DNA of 8,660 nucleotides, from NCBI GenBank assembly GCA_023260935.1, contig JALQTL010000306.1, forward strand, positions 1-8,660, given 5' to 3'. Under the pieces are notes generated by a model that searched no databases, had not been told where the DNA came from, and saw only the letters and a program-made list of their open reading frames with translations. A program made the position numbers and the translations under genes. Of this stretch, positions 1-6,233 are shown one piece after another (the stretch's first letter is position 1; each line of letters begins with the position of its first letter). Origin of the DNA: Paracoccaceae bacterium (GTDB lineage Bacteria; Pseudomonadota; Alphaproteobacteria; Rhodobacterales; Rhodobacteraceae).

Positions 1-540
1 GCAAGCCTTTTCAAGATCGCCAATGACATGCGGCTTCTGGGGTCGGGCCCGCGTTCGGGCCTTGGCGAGCTGATCCTGCCGGAAAACGAGCCCGGGTCTT
101 CGATCATGCCGGGCAAGGTGAACCCGACACAGGCCGAAGCGCTGACCATGGTCTGCGCGCATGTGATGGGCAATGACGCGGCCATCGGCTTTGCCGGCAG
201 CCAGGGTCATTTCGAACTCAACGTCTATAACCCGATGATGTCCTATAACGTGCTGCAATCCATGCAGCTTCTGGGCGATGCGGCGGGTTCGTTCACCGAC
301 AACATGGTGGTGGGCACGCAGGCGAACGTGGCACGGATCGACAAGCTGATGAAGGAGTCGCTGATGCTGGTCACGGCCCTTGCCCCCACCATCGGCTATG
401 ACAATGCTACCAATGTTGCCAAGACCGCGCACAAGAACGGCACCACCCTCAAGGAAGAGGCGATTGCCCTTGGCTTTGTCGACGAAGCCACATTTGATCG
501 CGTGGTGCGCCCCGAAGACATGATCAGCCCCAAGGGCTGA
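1..540 (+). CDS. fumC: Class II fumarate hydratase (fumarase C), C-terminal part
   Basis: Catalyses the reversible hydration of fumarate to L-malate in the TCA cycle, as a cytosolic, iron-independent homotetramer. The frame is open from the first base of the window, so the gene is cut at its 5' end: 179 residues remain, against about 460 in the family. The class II fumarase/aspartase signature GSSIMPGKVNP lies at nt 94-126 and includes the flexible-loop serine that acts as catalytic base in E. coli FumC. Downstream stretches such as QAEALTMVCAHVMGND, HFELNVYNPM, ESLMLVTALAPTIGYD and VRPEDM follow FumC closely, and the C-terminus is complete. Aspartase or argininosuccinate lyase share the signature, but the flanking sequence fits FumC better. 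The first internal ATG (nt 28) is not a start. The next gene begins 4 nt after the stop, suggesting co-transcription. Confidence 0.96.
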   Translation, partial: ASLFKIANDMRLLGSGPRSGLGELILPENEPGSSIMPGKVNPTQAEALTMVCAHVMGNDAAIGFAGSQGHFELNVYNPMMSYNVLQSMQLLGDAAGSFTDNMVVGTQANVARIDKLMKESLMLVTALAPTIGYDNATNVAKTAHKNGTTLKEEAIALGFVDEATFDRVVRPEDMISPKG

Positions 541-544
541 TCGC

Positions 545-733
545 GTGGCCCAGATCATCAATCTTCGGCAGATGAAAAAGCAGGCGGCCCGCAAGGCCGC
601 CCGCGCAACCGGCGATCAGAACGCCGCCCTCTTTGGCCGGACCAAGGCCGAAAGACAGTTGGAACAGGCCCGCGCCGAAAAGGCGGTCCGCGACCACGAG
701 GGCCACAAGCGCGGGTCGCAGGAAAAGGATTGA
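545..733 (+). CDS. DUF4169 family small basic protein
   Basis: A 62-residue, highly charged protein of unknown function. It begins MAQIINLRQMKKQAARK and carries the stretch LFGRTKAERQLEQARAEKA, then a DHEGHKR motif near the end, which match my memory of the DUF4169 family of Rhodobacteraceae. It is rich in Arg, Lys, Ala and Glu and looks largely helical, with no signal peptide or membrane segment. The start codon is GTG at 545, only 4 nt after the fumC stop, with no clear Shine-Dalgarno sequence, so it is probably translated by coupling to fumC. The order fumC, DUF4169, ribbon-helix-helix is one I recall from related genomes. No function can be assigned from sequence. Confidence 0.85.
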   Translation: MAQIINLRQMKKQAARKAARATGDQNAALFGRTKAERQLEQARAEKAVRDHEGHKRGSQEKD

Positions 734-833
734 CGGCAGCTTTCGCCTGTTCGAAACCGCCGGGCAGCCCGTGATGTATTGCAACCGGCAGCCTGTGCGC
801 GTTCTGGATGGCCCGCCACCACGCAAACCCTTT

Positions 834-865
834 TCAAAAGATTTGCAGAATCCCTCAAAGGATTT
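834..865 (+). repeat. Two 11-bp direct repeats 21 bp apart, candidate operator
   Basis: TCAAAAGATTT (834-844) and TCAAAGGATTT (855-865) differ at one base and start 21 bp apart, i.e. two DNA turns, so they lie on the same face of the helix. The first copy overlaps a perfect 5-1-5 palindrome, CTTTTCAAAAG (830-840). The second is flanked by the inverted repeat AATCC/GGATT (849-853, 860-864). The block is AT-rich within GC-rich surroundings and ends 33 bp before the ATG of the ribbon-helix-helix gene. The repeats are seen directly; an operator role, possibly for the neighbouring protein itself, is inferred. Confidence 0.45.
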
Positions 866-893
866 TGCGCCGCCCCGTGGCTTGGGATAGCAA
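865..893 (+). promoter_or_regulatory. Weak candidate promoter for the ribbon-helix-helix gene
   Basis: TTGCGC (865-870) and TAGCAA (888-893) are separated by 17 bp and each match the sigma70 hexamers at three positions. The -35 begins on the last base of the second direct repeat, so a protein bound there would compete with polymerase. Transcription would start at about the ATG at 899, giving a leaderless message. Both hexamers are poor and the call is tentative. Confidence 0.25.
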
Positions 894-898
894 GGGGC

Positions 899-1117
899 AT
901 GACCGCGCGCCCCGTGAAACACTCCCTGACCCTGAAAGGGCATCGCACCAGCGTCTCACTGGAGGCCCCGTTCTGGGATGCGTTCCGCGCTATTGCCGAA
1001 GAACGCGGTCTGCCGCTGAACGTGCTGGCGGCCGAAATCGACGCGGCCAGAACGGGTGACGAAGGGTTGGCCTCGGCCATCCGTGTCTTCGTGCTGGGAC
1101 ATTATCGCAGGGCTTGA
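899..1117 (+). CDS. Ribbon-helix-helix domain protein (RHH_4-like)
   Basis: A 72-residue protein with a likely DNA-binding fold. The segment RPVKHSLTLKGHRTSVSLEA (residues 4-23) fits the beta-ribbon and WDAFRAIAEERGLPLNVLAAEID the two helices. The tail ASAIRVFVLGHYR is typical of the RHH_4 family (PF13467), some members of which are misannotated as aryl-sulfate sulfotransferase. The ATG at 899 is chosen because homologous sequence begins there; the frame extends upstream only to a TTG at 779 through unrelated residues. The upstream AAGGGG ends one base from the ATG, too close for a normal ribosome binding site, so translation may be leaderless. It follows the fumC-DUF4169 pair after 165 nt and ends 50 nt before the alcohol dehydrogenase. 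The target DNA is unknown; the phased repeats just upstream are a candidate. Confidence 0.85.
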   Translation: MTARPVKHSLTLKGHRTSVSLEAPFWDAFRAIAEERGLPLNVLAAEIDAARTGDEGLASAIRVFVLGHYRRA

Positions 1118-1153
1118 CCCCTGCCCGGCTGCGGCCCTTCATGGGCGCAAAAG

Positions 1154-1160
1154 AGAAGGA
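1154..1160 (+). promoter_or_regulatory. Ribosome binding site of the alcohol dehydrogenase gene
   Basis: AGAAGGA ends 7 nt before the ATG at 1168. It decides the start in favour of 1168 over the TTG at 1114, which opens the same frame 18 codons earlier but adds residues that do not resemble the family. Confidence 0.7.
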
Positions 1161-1167
1161 TCACAAC

Positions 1168-2205
1168 ATGCGCGCCGCCGTCATCCGGGCCTTCAGGGCC
1201 GACCTGTCGCTGGAAACCGTCCCTGACCCGACCTGCGAAGCCGATGGGGTTGTGCTGCGCACGCTGGCCTGTGGCATCTGCCGGTCAGACTGGCATGGAT
1301 GGGCGGGCGAACATGCGAAGGTAAAGCCGGGGGCAATCCCGGGCCACGAATATGCGGGCGAGGTGGTCGAGGCCGGCCCCCTTGCCAAGTGGCGCAAGGG
1401 TGATCTGGTTATCGCGCCCTTCATCCTCGCCTGTGGCGCCTGCCCGGAATGCCAGTCCGGCCAATCGACAACCTGCCGCGCCCAGCGGGTGCCGGGCTTC
1501 GGAGAGCCCGGGGCCTATGCCGAATTCATCAGCGTGCCCCACGCCCATAACCTCGTCCGTCTGCCCGAAAGCCTGACACCGGCCCTTGCCGCGGGGCTTG
1601 GCTGCCGGGTCACGACCGCATGGCAGGCGTTGACGGGCCGGGCGGCGCTTCAGGCCGGGGAATGGCTGGCCGTGCATGGGACCGGGGGCATCGGCCTGTC
1701 CTGCCTGATCCTGGGCCGCGCGCTTGGCGCGCGGGTGGTCGTCGTCGATGTGGTTCCCGAAAAGCTGGATCACGCGATGGATCTGGGTGCAGAAGCCGCG
1801 ATTGACGCAATGGCGGGCGATGTAGGGGCCAAGATCATGGAACTGACGGGCGGCGGCGCGCATGTCAGCATCGAGGCGCTTGGCATTCCCGCCACCGTCG
1901 ACAGTTCCATCGCCTGCCTGCGCCCCTTGGGTCGGCATGTTCAGGTGGGCCTGCCCACCGGAAAACTTGCCCGGATGGAGGTGAACATGAACGCCATCTA
2001 CATGAAGCAACTGGCGCTTTACGGCACCCGCGGCATGCCGGCGTGGCGTTATCCGTCGCTTCTGTCGCTGATCGAGTCGGGCCGGGTCGATGTGCGCCCG
2101 ATCGTGGCCCGGCACGTCGCCCTGTCGGGGGCGAGTGCCGAGCTGCGCGCCTTCGACGGGCCAACCCAGCCCGGTGTGGCGGTGATCACCGATTTCCGCG
2201 GCTGA
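1168..2205 (+). CDS. Zinc-dependent medium-chain alcohol dehydrogenase
   Basis: A 345-residue NAD(P)-dependent oxidoreductase of the MDR superfamily that interconverts an alcohol and an aldehyde or ketone in the cytosol; the substrate cannot be read from sequence. The GroES-like N-terminal domain carries catalytic-zinc ligands Cys38 (CGICRSDWH), His60-Glu61 (PGHEYAG) and Cys146. The structural-zinc lobe has all four cysteines, 89, 92, 95 and 103 (CGACPECQSGQSTTC). The Rossmann fold has GTGGIG at 171-176, and Asp194 at the end of the second strand (VVVVDVVP) favours NAD over NADP. Length is normal for the family and no key residue is missing. It stands 50 nt after the ribbon-helix-helix gene and 87 nt before purQ, with no obvious pathway partner. 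Confidence 0.92.
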   Translation: MRAAVIRAFRADLSLETVPDPTCEADGVVLRTLACGICRSDWHGWAGEHAKVKPGAIPGHEYAGEVVEAGPLAKWRKGDLVIAPFILACGACPECQSGQSTTCRAQRVPGFGEPGAYAEFISVPHAHNLVRLPESLTPALAAGLGCRVTTAWQALTGRAALQAGEWLAVHGTGGIGLSCLILGRALGARVVVVDVVPEKLDHAMDLGAEAAIDAMAGDVGAKIMELTGGGAHVSIEALGIPATVDSSIACLRPLGRHVQVGLPTGKLARMEVNMNAIYMKQLALYGTRGMPAWRYPSLLSLIESGRVDVRPIVARHVALSGASAELRAFDGPTQPGVAVITDFRG

Positions 2206-2292
2206 CCGAAGCGATTTTTATCCACGGCAGGCTGGCGGGCGCGGGAGGTTTGCGCTATTGCGCGCTTTATCCATCCAGCCGGAGTGTGCCCC

Positions 2293-2961
2293 ATGAAAGC
2301 CGCCGTCGTCACCTTTCCCGGTTCGAATTGCGACCGCGATCTTGCCGTTGCCTTTGAACAGGCCGGGTTCGATGTTGCGCGGGTCTGGCACAAGGATGAC
2401 GCCCTGCCGCCGGGCGTTGATGTGGTGGGCGTGCCGGGGGGCTTCTCGTTCGGCGATTACCTGCGCTGCGGGGCGATTGCGGCACAATCGCCCGTCTCTG
2501 GCGCCATCAAGGCCCATGCGGCCCGGGGTGGCTTTGTCATCGGGATCTGCAACGGGTTTCAGGTGCTGACCGAAATGGGGCTGCTGCCGGGCGCGCTGAT
2601 GCGCAATGCCGGGCTGAAGTTTGCCTGCAAGCGGCAGGCTCTTCGGGTCGCTACGACCAACAGCGCCTTTACCGCGCAATACGGGTTGGGGCAGGAAATC
2701 CTTGTTCCGATCGCCCATCATGACGGCAATTACACGATTGATGCCGAAGGTCTGGCGCGGCTGAAGGGCGAAGACCGCATTGCCTTTACCTATATCGGCA
2801 ACCCCAACGGGTCGATGGCAGACATTGCCGGCGTGCTGTCTGAAAACCGCCGCGTGCTGGGCATGATGCCCCATCCCGAACGGGCGGCAGAGCCTGTTCA
2901 CGGCAGCACGGACGGCGCAGCGGTCTTTGCCAGCCTGATGGGCGGGATGGCGCTTGCCTGA
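2293..2961 (+). CDS. purQ: Phosphoribosylformylglycinamidine synthase, glutaminase subunit PurQ
   Basis: Supplies ammonia from glutamine to the FGAM synthase complex (PurQ, PurS, PurL) in step four of de novo purine synthesis; cytosolic. The 222-residue protein is a class I glutamine amidotransferase of normal length: oxyanion region GVPGGFSFGDYLRCGAIAA (46-64), nucleophile Cys86 in GICNGFQVL, and His194/Glu196 in MMPHPERA, completing the Cys-His-Glu triad. The start at 2293 gives the conserved beginning MKAAVVTFPGSNCDRD and has GGAG (2281-2284) 8 nt upstream. The in-frame GTG at 2284 overlaps this site and is rejected. purS, which usually sits directly upstream of purQ, is not here; an alcohol dehydrogenase takes its place. 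The 87-nt upstream gap shows no convincing promoter. Confidence 0.97.
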   Translation: MKAAVVTFPGSNCDRDLAVAFEQAGFDVARVWHKDDALPPGVDVVGVPGGFSFGDYLRCGAIAAQSPVSGAIKAHAARGGFVIGICNGFQVLTEMGLLPGALMRNAGLKFACKRQALRVATTNSAFTAQYGLGQEILVPIAHHDGNYTIDAEGLARLKGEDRIAFTYIGNPNGSMADIAGVLSENRRVLGMMPHPERAAEPVHGSTDGAAVFASLMGGMALA

Positions 2962-2972
2962 CCTGCCGCTGC

Positions 2973-3001
2973 TTGAGGCCGGGCCTGCCCGGGCCTAGAC
3001 T
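2973..3001 (+). promoter_or_regulatory. Sigma70-type promoter of dctBD, probably leaderless
   Basis: TTGAGG (2973-2978) and TAGACT (2996-3001) are exactly 17 bp apart, and each matches four of six consensus positions. The base 7 nt after the -10 is the A of the dctB ATG at 3008, and there is no Shine-Dalgarno sequence in between (the sequence reads CCACCC), so the message may begin at its own start codon. The promoter begins 12 nt after the purQ stop and would separate dctBD from purQ. This is inferred from pattern only. Confidence 0.55.
2976..2996 (+). repeat. GC-rich inverted repeat inside the dctB promoter spacer
   Basis: AGGCC (2976-2980) pairs with GGCCT (2992-2996), and GGG (2981-2983) with CCC (2988-2990), leaving a CCTG loop and one unpaired G at 2991. 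As DNA this near-palindrome fills the spacer between -35 and -10 and could be an operator. As RNA it could form a hairpin at the end of a purQ transcript, but no T-run follows, so a rho-independent terminator is not supported. Confidence 0.5.
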
Positions 3002-3007
3002 CCACCC

Positions 3008-4777
3008 ATGGCAGATTACAGATCAGATGCGGATGACAGGGCGGATGCCGAGGGCGTATCATGGCGATTGAAACTCGTCATTGCGGCCCTTGTGATCGTG
3101 GCCATCGGCGTCGTTCTGGTGACGAATCGCTGGCTGACCGAACGCTTCACCGAAACCACCCGTAACCGGGCCGAACTGCGGCTGGCGCTTTATTCTGGCA
3201 ACATGATCTCGGAGTTGCAGCGCACCTCGGTCGTGCCGTTGCTGCTGGCGGGCGATCCGTTTCTGGTGGATGGCCTGCGGTCGGGCAGTTTTGCCGCCAC
3301 GTCGCAGCGCCTGATCAAGGTGCAATCCGAAATCGGGGTGGCGTCGATCATGCTGCTGGACAGGGATGGCCGGGTGGTGGGCGCCACCAACCGCAACCTG
3401 CTGGGCACCACTTACCGGACGCAGGCCTTCTATGTGGATGCGTTGCGGTCGAACGATACGGTCTTCACCGCCGCGCAGCGCGAGTCCGGGGGCTTTGACT
3501 TCACCTATTCCCGCGCCGTCAACGTGGATGGCAAGGCGGCAGGCGTGATCGCGGTGGCGGTGGACCTGATGAAATACGAACGCGCCTGGTCGGGGTTTCA
3601 GGATGCGGTGCTGGTCACCGACAGTTCAGGCACGGTGATCCTTGCCACCACCCCGCAATGGCGCGGCCTGCCGGTGGCCGAGGCGCTTGCCGTGCGCGAC
3701 CCGCCTTCCGCGATCGGCAGGGCCATTCAGGCCACGGCCGACTGGGCGCAGAACCCGCCCGACGCCTATGTGCAGGGTCAGGCCGTGATGAAGACCGAGG
3801 CGCGCGTGCCGTTCCGAGGCTGGCGGATGATGACCTTCACCGCCTACGATTCCGTGCGCGAAAGGGTAAATGGTGTTCTGGCGCTGGAAATCATGGGTTT
3901 TGCCATCCTTCTGGCGCTGACCTTCTATGTCCTGTCGCGCCGCGCCTGGTCCCGCTCGCTCAGCTTTCAGCGCGAGTCGGCCGAACTGCGCCTGCTGAAC
4001 GCCCGGCTTCAGCGCGAAATCGCTGAACGCGAAAAGGTGCAGAAAGACCTTGCCGTGGCGGAACTGACGCTGGCGCAATCGTCCAAGCTTGCGGCCTTGG
4101 GCGAGATGTCAGCCGCCGTCAGCCATGAATTGAACCAGCCGCTTGCCGCGATGAAGACCTATCTGGCCGGCGCGCGCCTGTTGCTGCAACGCCGGCGGCC
4201 GGAAGAGGCACTGTCCTCCTTTCAGCGGATCGACGATCTGATCGAACGCATGGGCGCAATCACCCGGCAGCTGAAATCCTATGCCCGCAAGGGCGGCGAG
4301 GCCTTCGAACCGGTAGATATGCGGCAGGCGGTCAGTTCCGCGCTTTCCATGATGGAACCCACGCTGAAATCGAAGGTGGTCAAGATCACCCGCACCATGC
4401 CGCGCCATCCGGTGATGGTGATGGCCGACAGAATTCGTCTGGAACAGGTGATCATCAACCTGCTGCGCAATGCCATCGACGCGACCAAAGGCACGCAGAA
4501 CCCGCAGATCGACCTGCTGCTGTCGCAAGGCGAAACCGTCGTGTTGACGGTGCGCGACAATGGCCACGGGATCACCGATCTGGAAAACCTGTTCGAACCC
4601 TTTTACACGACCAAGAAACCCGGCGAAGGGGTGGGCCTTGGCCTTGCCATCTCGTCCGGGATCGTCAGCGACCTTGGCGGCCGACTGACAGCCCGCAACG
4701 CCGAAGGCGGCGGAGCGGTCTTTGAAATGCAATTGCCCCTTCACGGATCGGGCAAGGACCAGCAAGCAGCAGAATGA
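3008..4777 (+). CDS. dctB: DctB-like C4-dicarboxylate sensor histidine kinase
   Basis: An inner-membrane sensor kinase of 589 residues that autophosphorylates on histidine and passes phosphate to the DctD-like regulator encoded next. Order: cytoplasmic tail (1-20), membrane helix 1 (about 21-39), periplasmic double-Cache/PDC sensor (about 40-288), membrane helix 2 (about 289-309), a charged coiled coil (about 318-360), HisKA with His373 in SAAVSHELNQPL, and an ATPase domain with N-box Asn484/Asn488, G1 box DNGHGI from Asp517, F-box FEPFYTTKK and G2 box GEGVGLGLA from Gly539. The ELNQPLAAM H-box and LEPFYTTKK-like F-box are typical of the DctB/NtrB group. The start at 3008 lacks a ribosome binding site and follows a promoter at leaderless distance. 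The sensor pocket differs from the FRPYF motif usual in DctB (here TYRTQAFY, from Tyr136), so the ligand is less certain than the family. Confidence 0.8.
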   Translation: MADYRSDADDRADAEGVSWRLKLVIAALVIVAIGVVLVTNRWLTERFTETTRNRAELRLALYSGNMISELQRTSVVPLLLAGDPFLVDGLRSGSFAATSQRLIKVQSEIGVASIMLLDRDGRVVGATNRNLLGTTYRTQAFYVDALRSNDTVFTAAQRESGGFDFTYSRAVNVDGKAAGVIAVAVDLMKYERAWSGFQDAVLVTDSSGTVILATTPQWRGLPVAEALAVRDPPSAIGRAIQATADWAQNPPDAYVQGQAVMKTEARVPFRGWRMMTFTAYDSVRERVNGVLALEIMGFAILLALTFYVLSRRAWSRSLSFQRESAELRLLNARLQREIAEREKVQKDLAVAELTLAQSSKLAALGEMSAAVSHELNQPLAAMKTYLAGARLLLQRRRPEEALSSFQRIDDLIERMGAITRQLKSYARKGGEAFEPVDMRQAVSSALSMMEPTLKSKVVKITRTMPRHPVMVMADRIRLEQVIINLLRNAIDATKGTQNPQIDLLLSQGETVVLTVRDNGHGITDLENLFEPFYTTKKPGEGVGLGLAISSGIVSDLGGRLTARNAEGGGAVFEMQLPLHGSGKDQQAAE

Positions 4778-4779
4778 GG
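4776..4779 (+). promoter_or_regulatory. Ribosome binding site of dctD, overlapping the dctB stop
   Basis: GAGG shares two bases with the dctB TGA stop (4775-4777) and ends 5 nt before the ATG at 4785. This favours 4785 over the later in-frame ATG at 4797 and suggests translational coupling of kinase and regulator. Confidence 0.65.
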
Positions 4780-4784
4780 TGTTC

Positions 4785-6113
4785 ATGTCGCGCTCTATGA
4801 AAGTGGCCATCGTCGATGACGAAGCCGACATGCGGCAATCCATCAGCCAGTGGCTTGCGCTTTCGGGCTTCGATACCGAAACCTATGCCAGTGCCGAAGA
4901 CGCGCTGAAGGGCATCGGGCCGGATTTCGCGGGCGTCGTTGTCAGCGACATCAAGATGCCGGGCATGGATGGCATGGCGCTGCTGAAACGGCTGATGAGC
5001 ATGGATTCGGGCCTGCCCGTCATCATGATCACCGGCCATGGCGATGTGCCGATGGCGGTCGAGGCGATGCGGGTGGGGGCTTACGACTTTCTGGAAAAGC
5101 CGTTCAATCCCGACCGGATGACGGAACTTGCCAAGCGCGCCACACAGGCCCGCCGGATGACGCTGGACAGCCGCGCCTTGCGCAAGGAACTGTCCGACGG
5201 CACGGTGCTGATGAAAAAGCTGATCGGCCAGTCCCCCGCTGTCGAACGGCTGCGCGAGGATATCCTTGATCTGGGGCAGGCGGACAGCCATGTGCTGATC
5301 GACGGCGAAACCGGCACCGGCAAAACGCTCGTGGCCCACGCGCTGCATGCGGTGGGGCCGCGCGCTTCCAAGAAATTCCTGACCATTTCCTGCGCCGCAT
5401 GGTCGGAAGACCAGCTTGCGGCCCGGCTGTTCGGCCCGATGGAGGATGGCTCCATCCCGCTGGTCGAAGAGGCGCGGGGCGGGACGCTCTGCCTTGAGGA
5501 TATCGAGGCGCTGCCGAACGCCCTTCAGGCCCGCCTGCTGACCTTCATCAACGATCAGGGCCTGCCGCCCGAAACGCGGATCATCGCGATCTGCAACGAA
5601 CATGCGCAGGACAAGACGCTGGAAGACATCCTGCGCGCCGATCTGTTCTATCGCCTTGGCGCAATGACGATCCTGTGCCCGCCCCTGCGGTCGCGGGGCG
5701 AAGATATCCTGACGCTGTTCACCCGCATGTCGGAAGGCTTTGCCGAGGAATACGGCTGCGACGCCCCGCAACTGACCGCGCAAGAGGCGGCGCAACTGCT
5801 GCAAGCGCCCTGGCCGGGCAATGTGCGCCAGCTTGTCAACATTGCGGAACGCGCGGTCTTGCAGAACCGCCGCGGGTCGGGATCCATCGCCAGCCTGCTG
5901 ATGGCCGATAACGAAGCCACGGGTCCGGCGATGACAACCGAAGGCAAGCCGCTGAAGGAATATGTCGAAAGCTTCGAGAAGATGCTGATCGACAATACCA
6001 TGCGCCGCCACAAGGGCAGCATCGTTGCCGTGATGGAGGAACTTTGCCTTCCCCGGCGGACGCTGAACGAAAAGATGGCCAAATACGGCTTGCAGCGTCA
6101 GGATTACGTCTGA
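4785..6113 (+). CDS. dctD: DctD-like NtrC-family response regulator lacking the GAFTGA motif
   Basis: A 442-residue cytoplasmic transcription regulator, the expected phosphorylation partner of the DctB-like kinase 7 nt upstream. The receiver domain (about 5-120) has Asp11-Asp12, phosphoacceptor Asp55 (VSDIKMPGMDG), Thr83 and Lys105. The AAA+ domain (about 145-375) has Walker A GETGTGKT (174-181), both arginine-finger candidates Arg284 and Arg290 in RADLFYRL, CPPLRSRGEDI and sensor II WPGNVRQL (343-350). The Fis-type helix-turn-helix is at about 410-436 (VMEELCLPRRTLNEKM), very DctD-like. Oddities: after LFG (215-217) the GAFTGA loop is absent, with only 14 residues before GGTL where PspF has 21. 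Walker B reads LCLEDIE, with Glu238-Asp239 instead of Asp-Glu. The Asn of the post-Walker A NCAA motif is Ser202. By analogy with Rhodobacter capsulatus NtrC it may activate sigma70 promoters, or it may act only as a DNA-binding regulator. Target genes are not in the window. Confidence 0.82.
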   Translation: MSRSMKVAIVDDEADMRQSISQWLALSGFDTETYASAEDALKGIGPDFAGVVVSDIKMPGMDGMALLKRLMSMDSGLPVIMITGHGDVPMAVEAMRVGAYDFLEKPFNPDRMTELAKRATQARRMTLDSRALRKELSDGTVLMKKLIGQSPAVERLREDILDLGQADSHVLIDGETGTGKTLVAHALHAVGPRASKKFLTISCAAWSEDQLAARLFGPMEDGSIPLVEEARGGTLCLEDIEALPNALQARLLTFINDQGLPPETRIIAICNEHAQDKTLEDILRADLFYRLGAMTILCPPLRSRGEDILTLFTRMSEGFAEEYGCDAPQLTAQEAAQLLQAPWPGNVRQLVNIAERAVLQNRRGSGSIASLLMADNEATGPAMTTEGKPLKEYVESFEKMLIDNTMRRHKGSIVAVMEELCLPRRTLNEKMAKYGLQRQDYV

Positions 6114-6224
6114 CCCCTGCCCTGCGGCCCGGCCGAAAGGCAGGCCACGGGGCAAGCATCTGGGCCGCACTGTCGCAGTCCTGTTACAGAAAGGTTGGTA
6201 TCTGGGCGGCGAACCCCTTACGGC

Positions 6225-6228
6225 GAGG
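6225..6228 (+). promoter_or_regulatory. Ribosome binding site of ppk2
   Basis: GAGG ends 5 nt before a GTG at 6234. It supports that GTG over the upstream TTG at 6195, which would add 13 residues of low-similarity sequence and translate through this site. Confidence 0.5.
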
Positions 6229-6233
6229 TTGTC

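Noticed and set aside
779..898. TTG-started extension of the ribbon-helix-helix protein
   Set aside because: The extra residues do not resemble the family and the stretch holds the AT-rich repeats, which look regulatory.
1114..1167. TTG-started N-terminal extension of the alcohol dehydrogenase
   Set aside because: A good AGAAGGA site precedes the ATG at 1168, where family similarity also begins.
2250..2271. TTGCGC and TTTATC as a purQ promoter
   Set aside because: The spacing is only 10 bp, too short for sigma70 polymerase.
6121..6144. CCTGC/GCAGG inverted repeat after dctD, possible terminator
   Set aside because: Only 5 bp of stem around a 14-nt loop, and no T-run follows; an alternative GCC-GAAA-GGC stem competes for the same bases.
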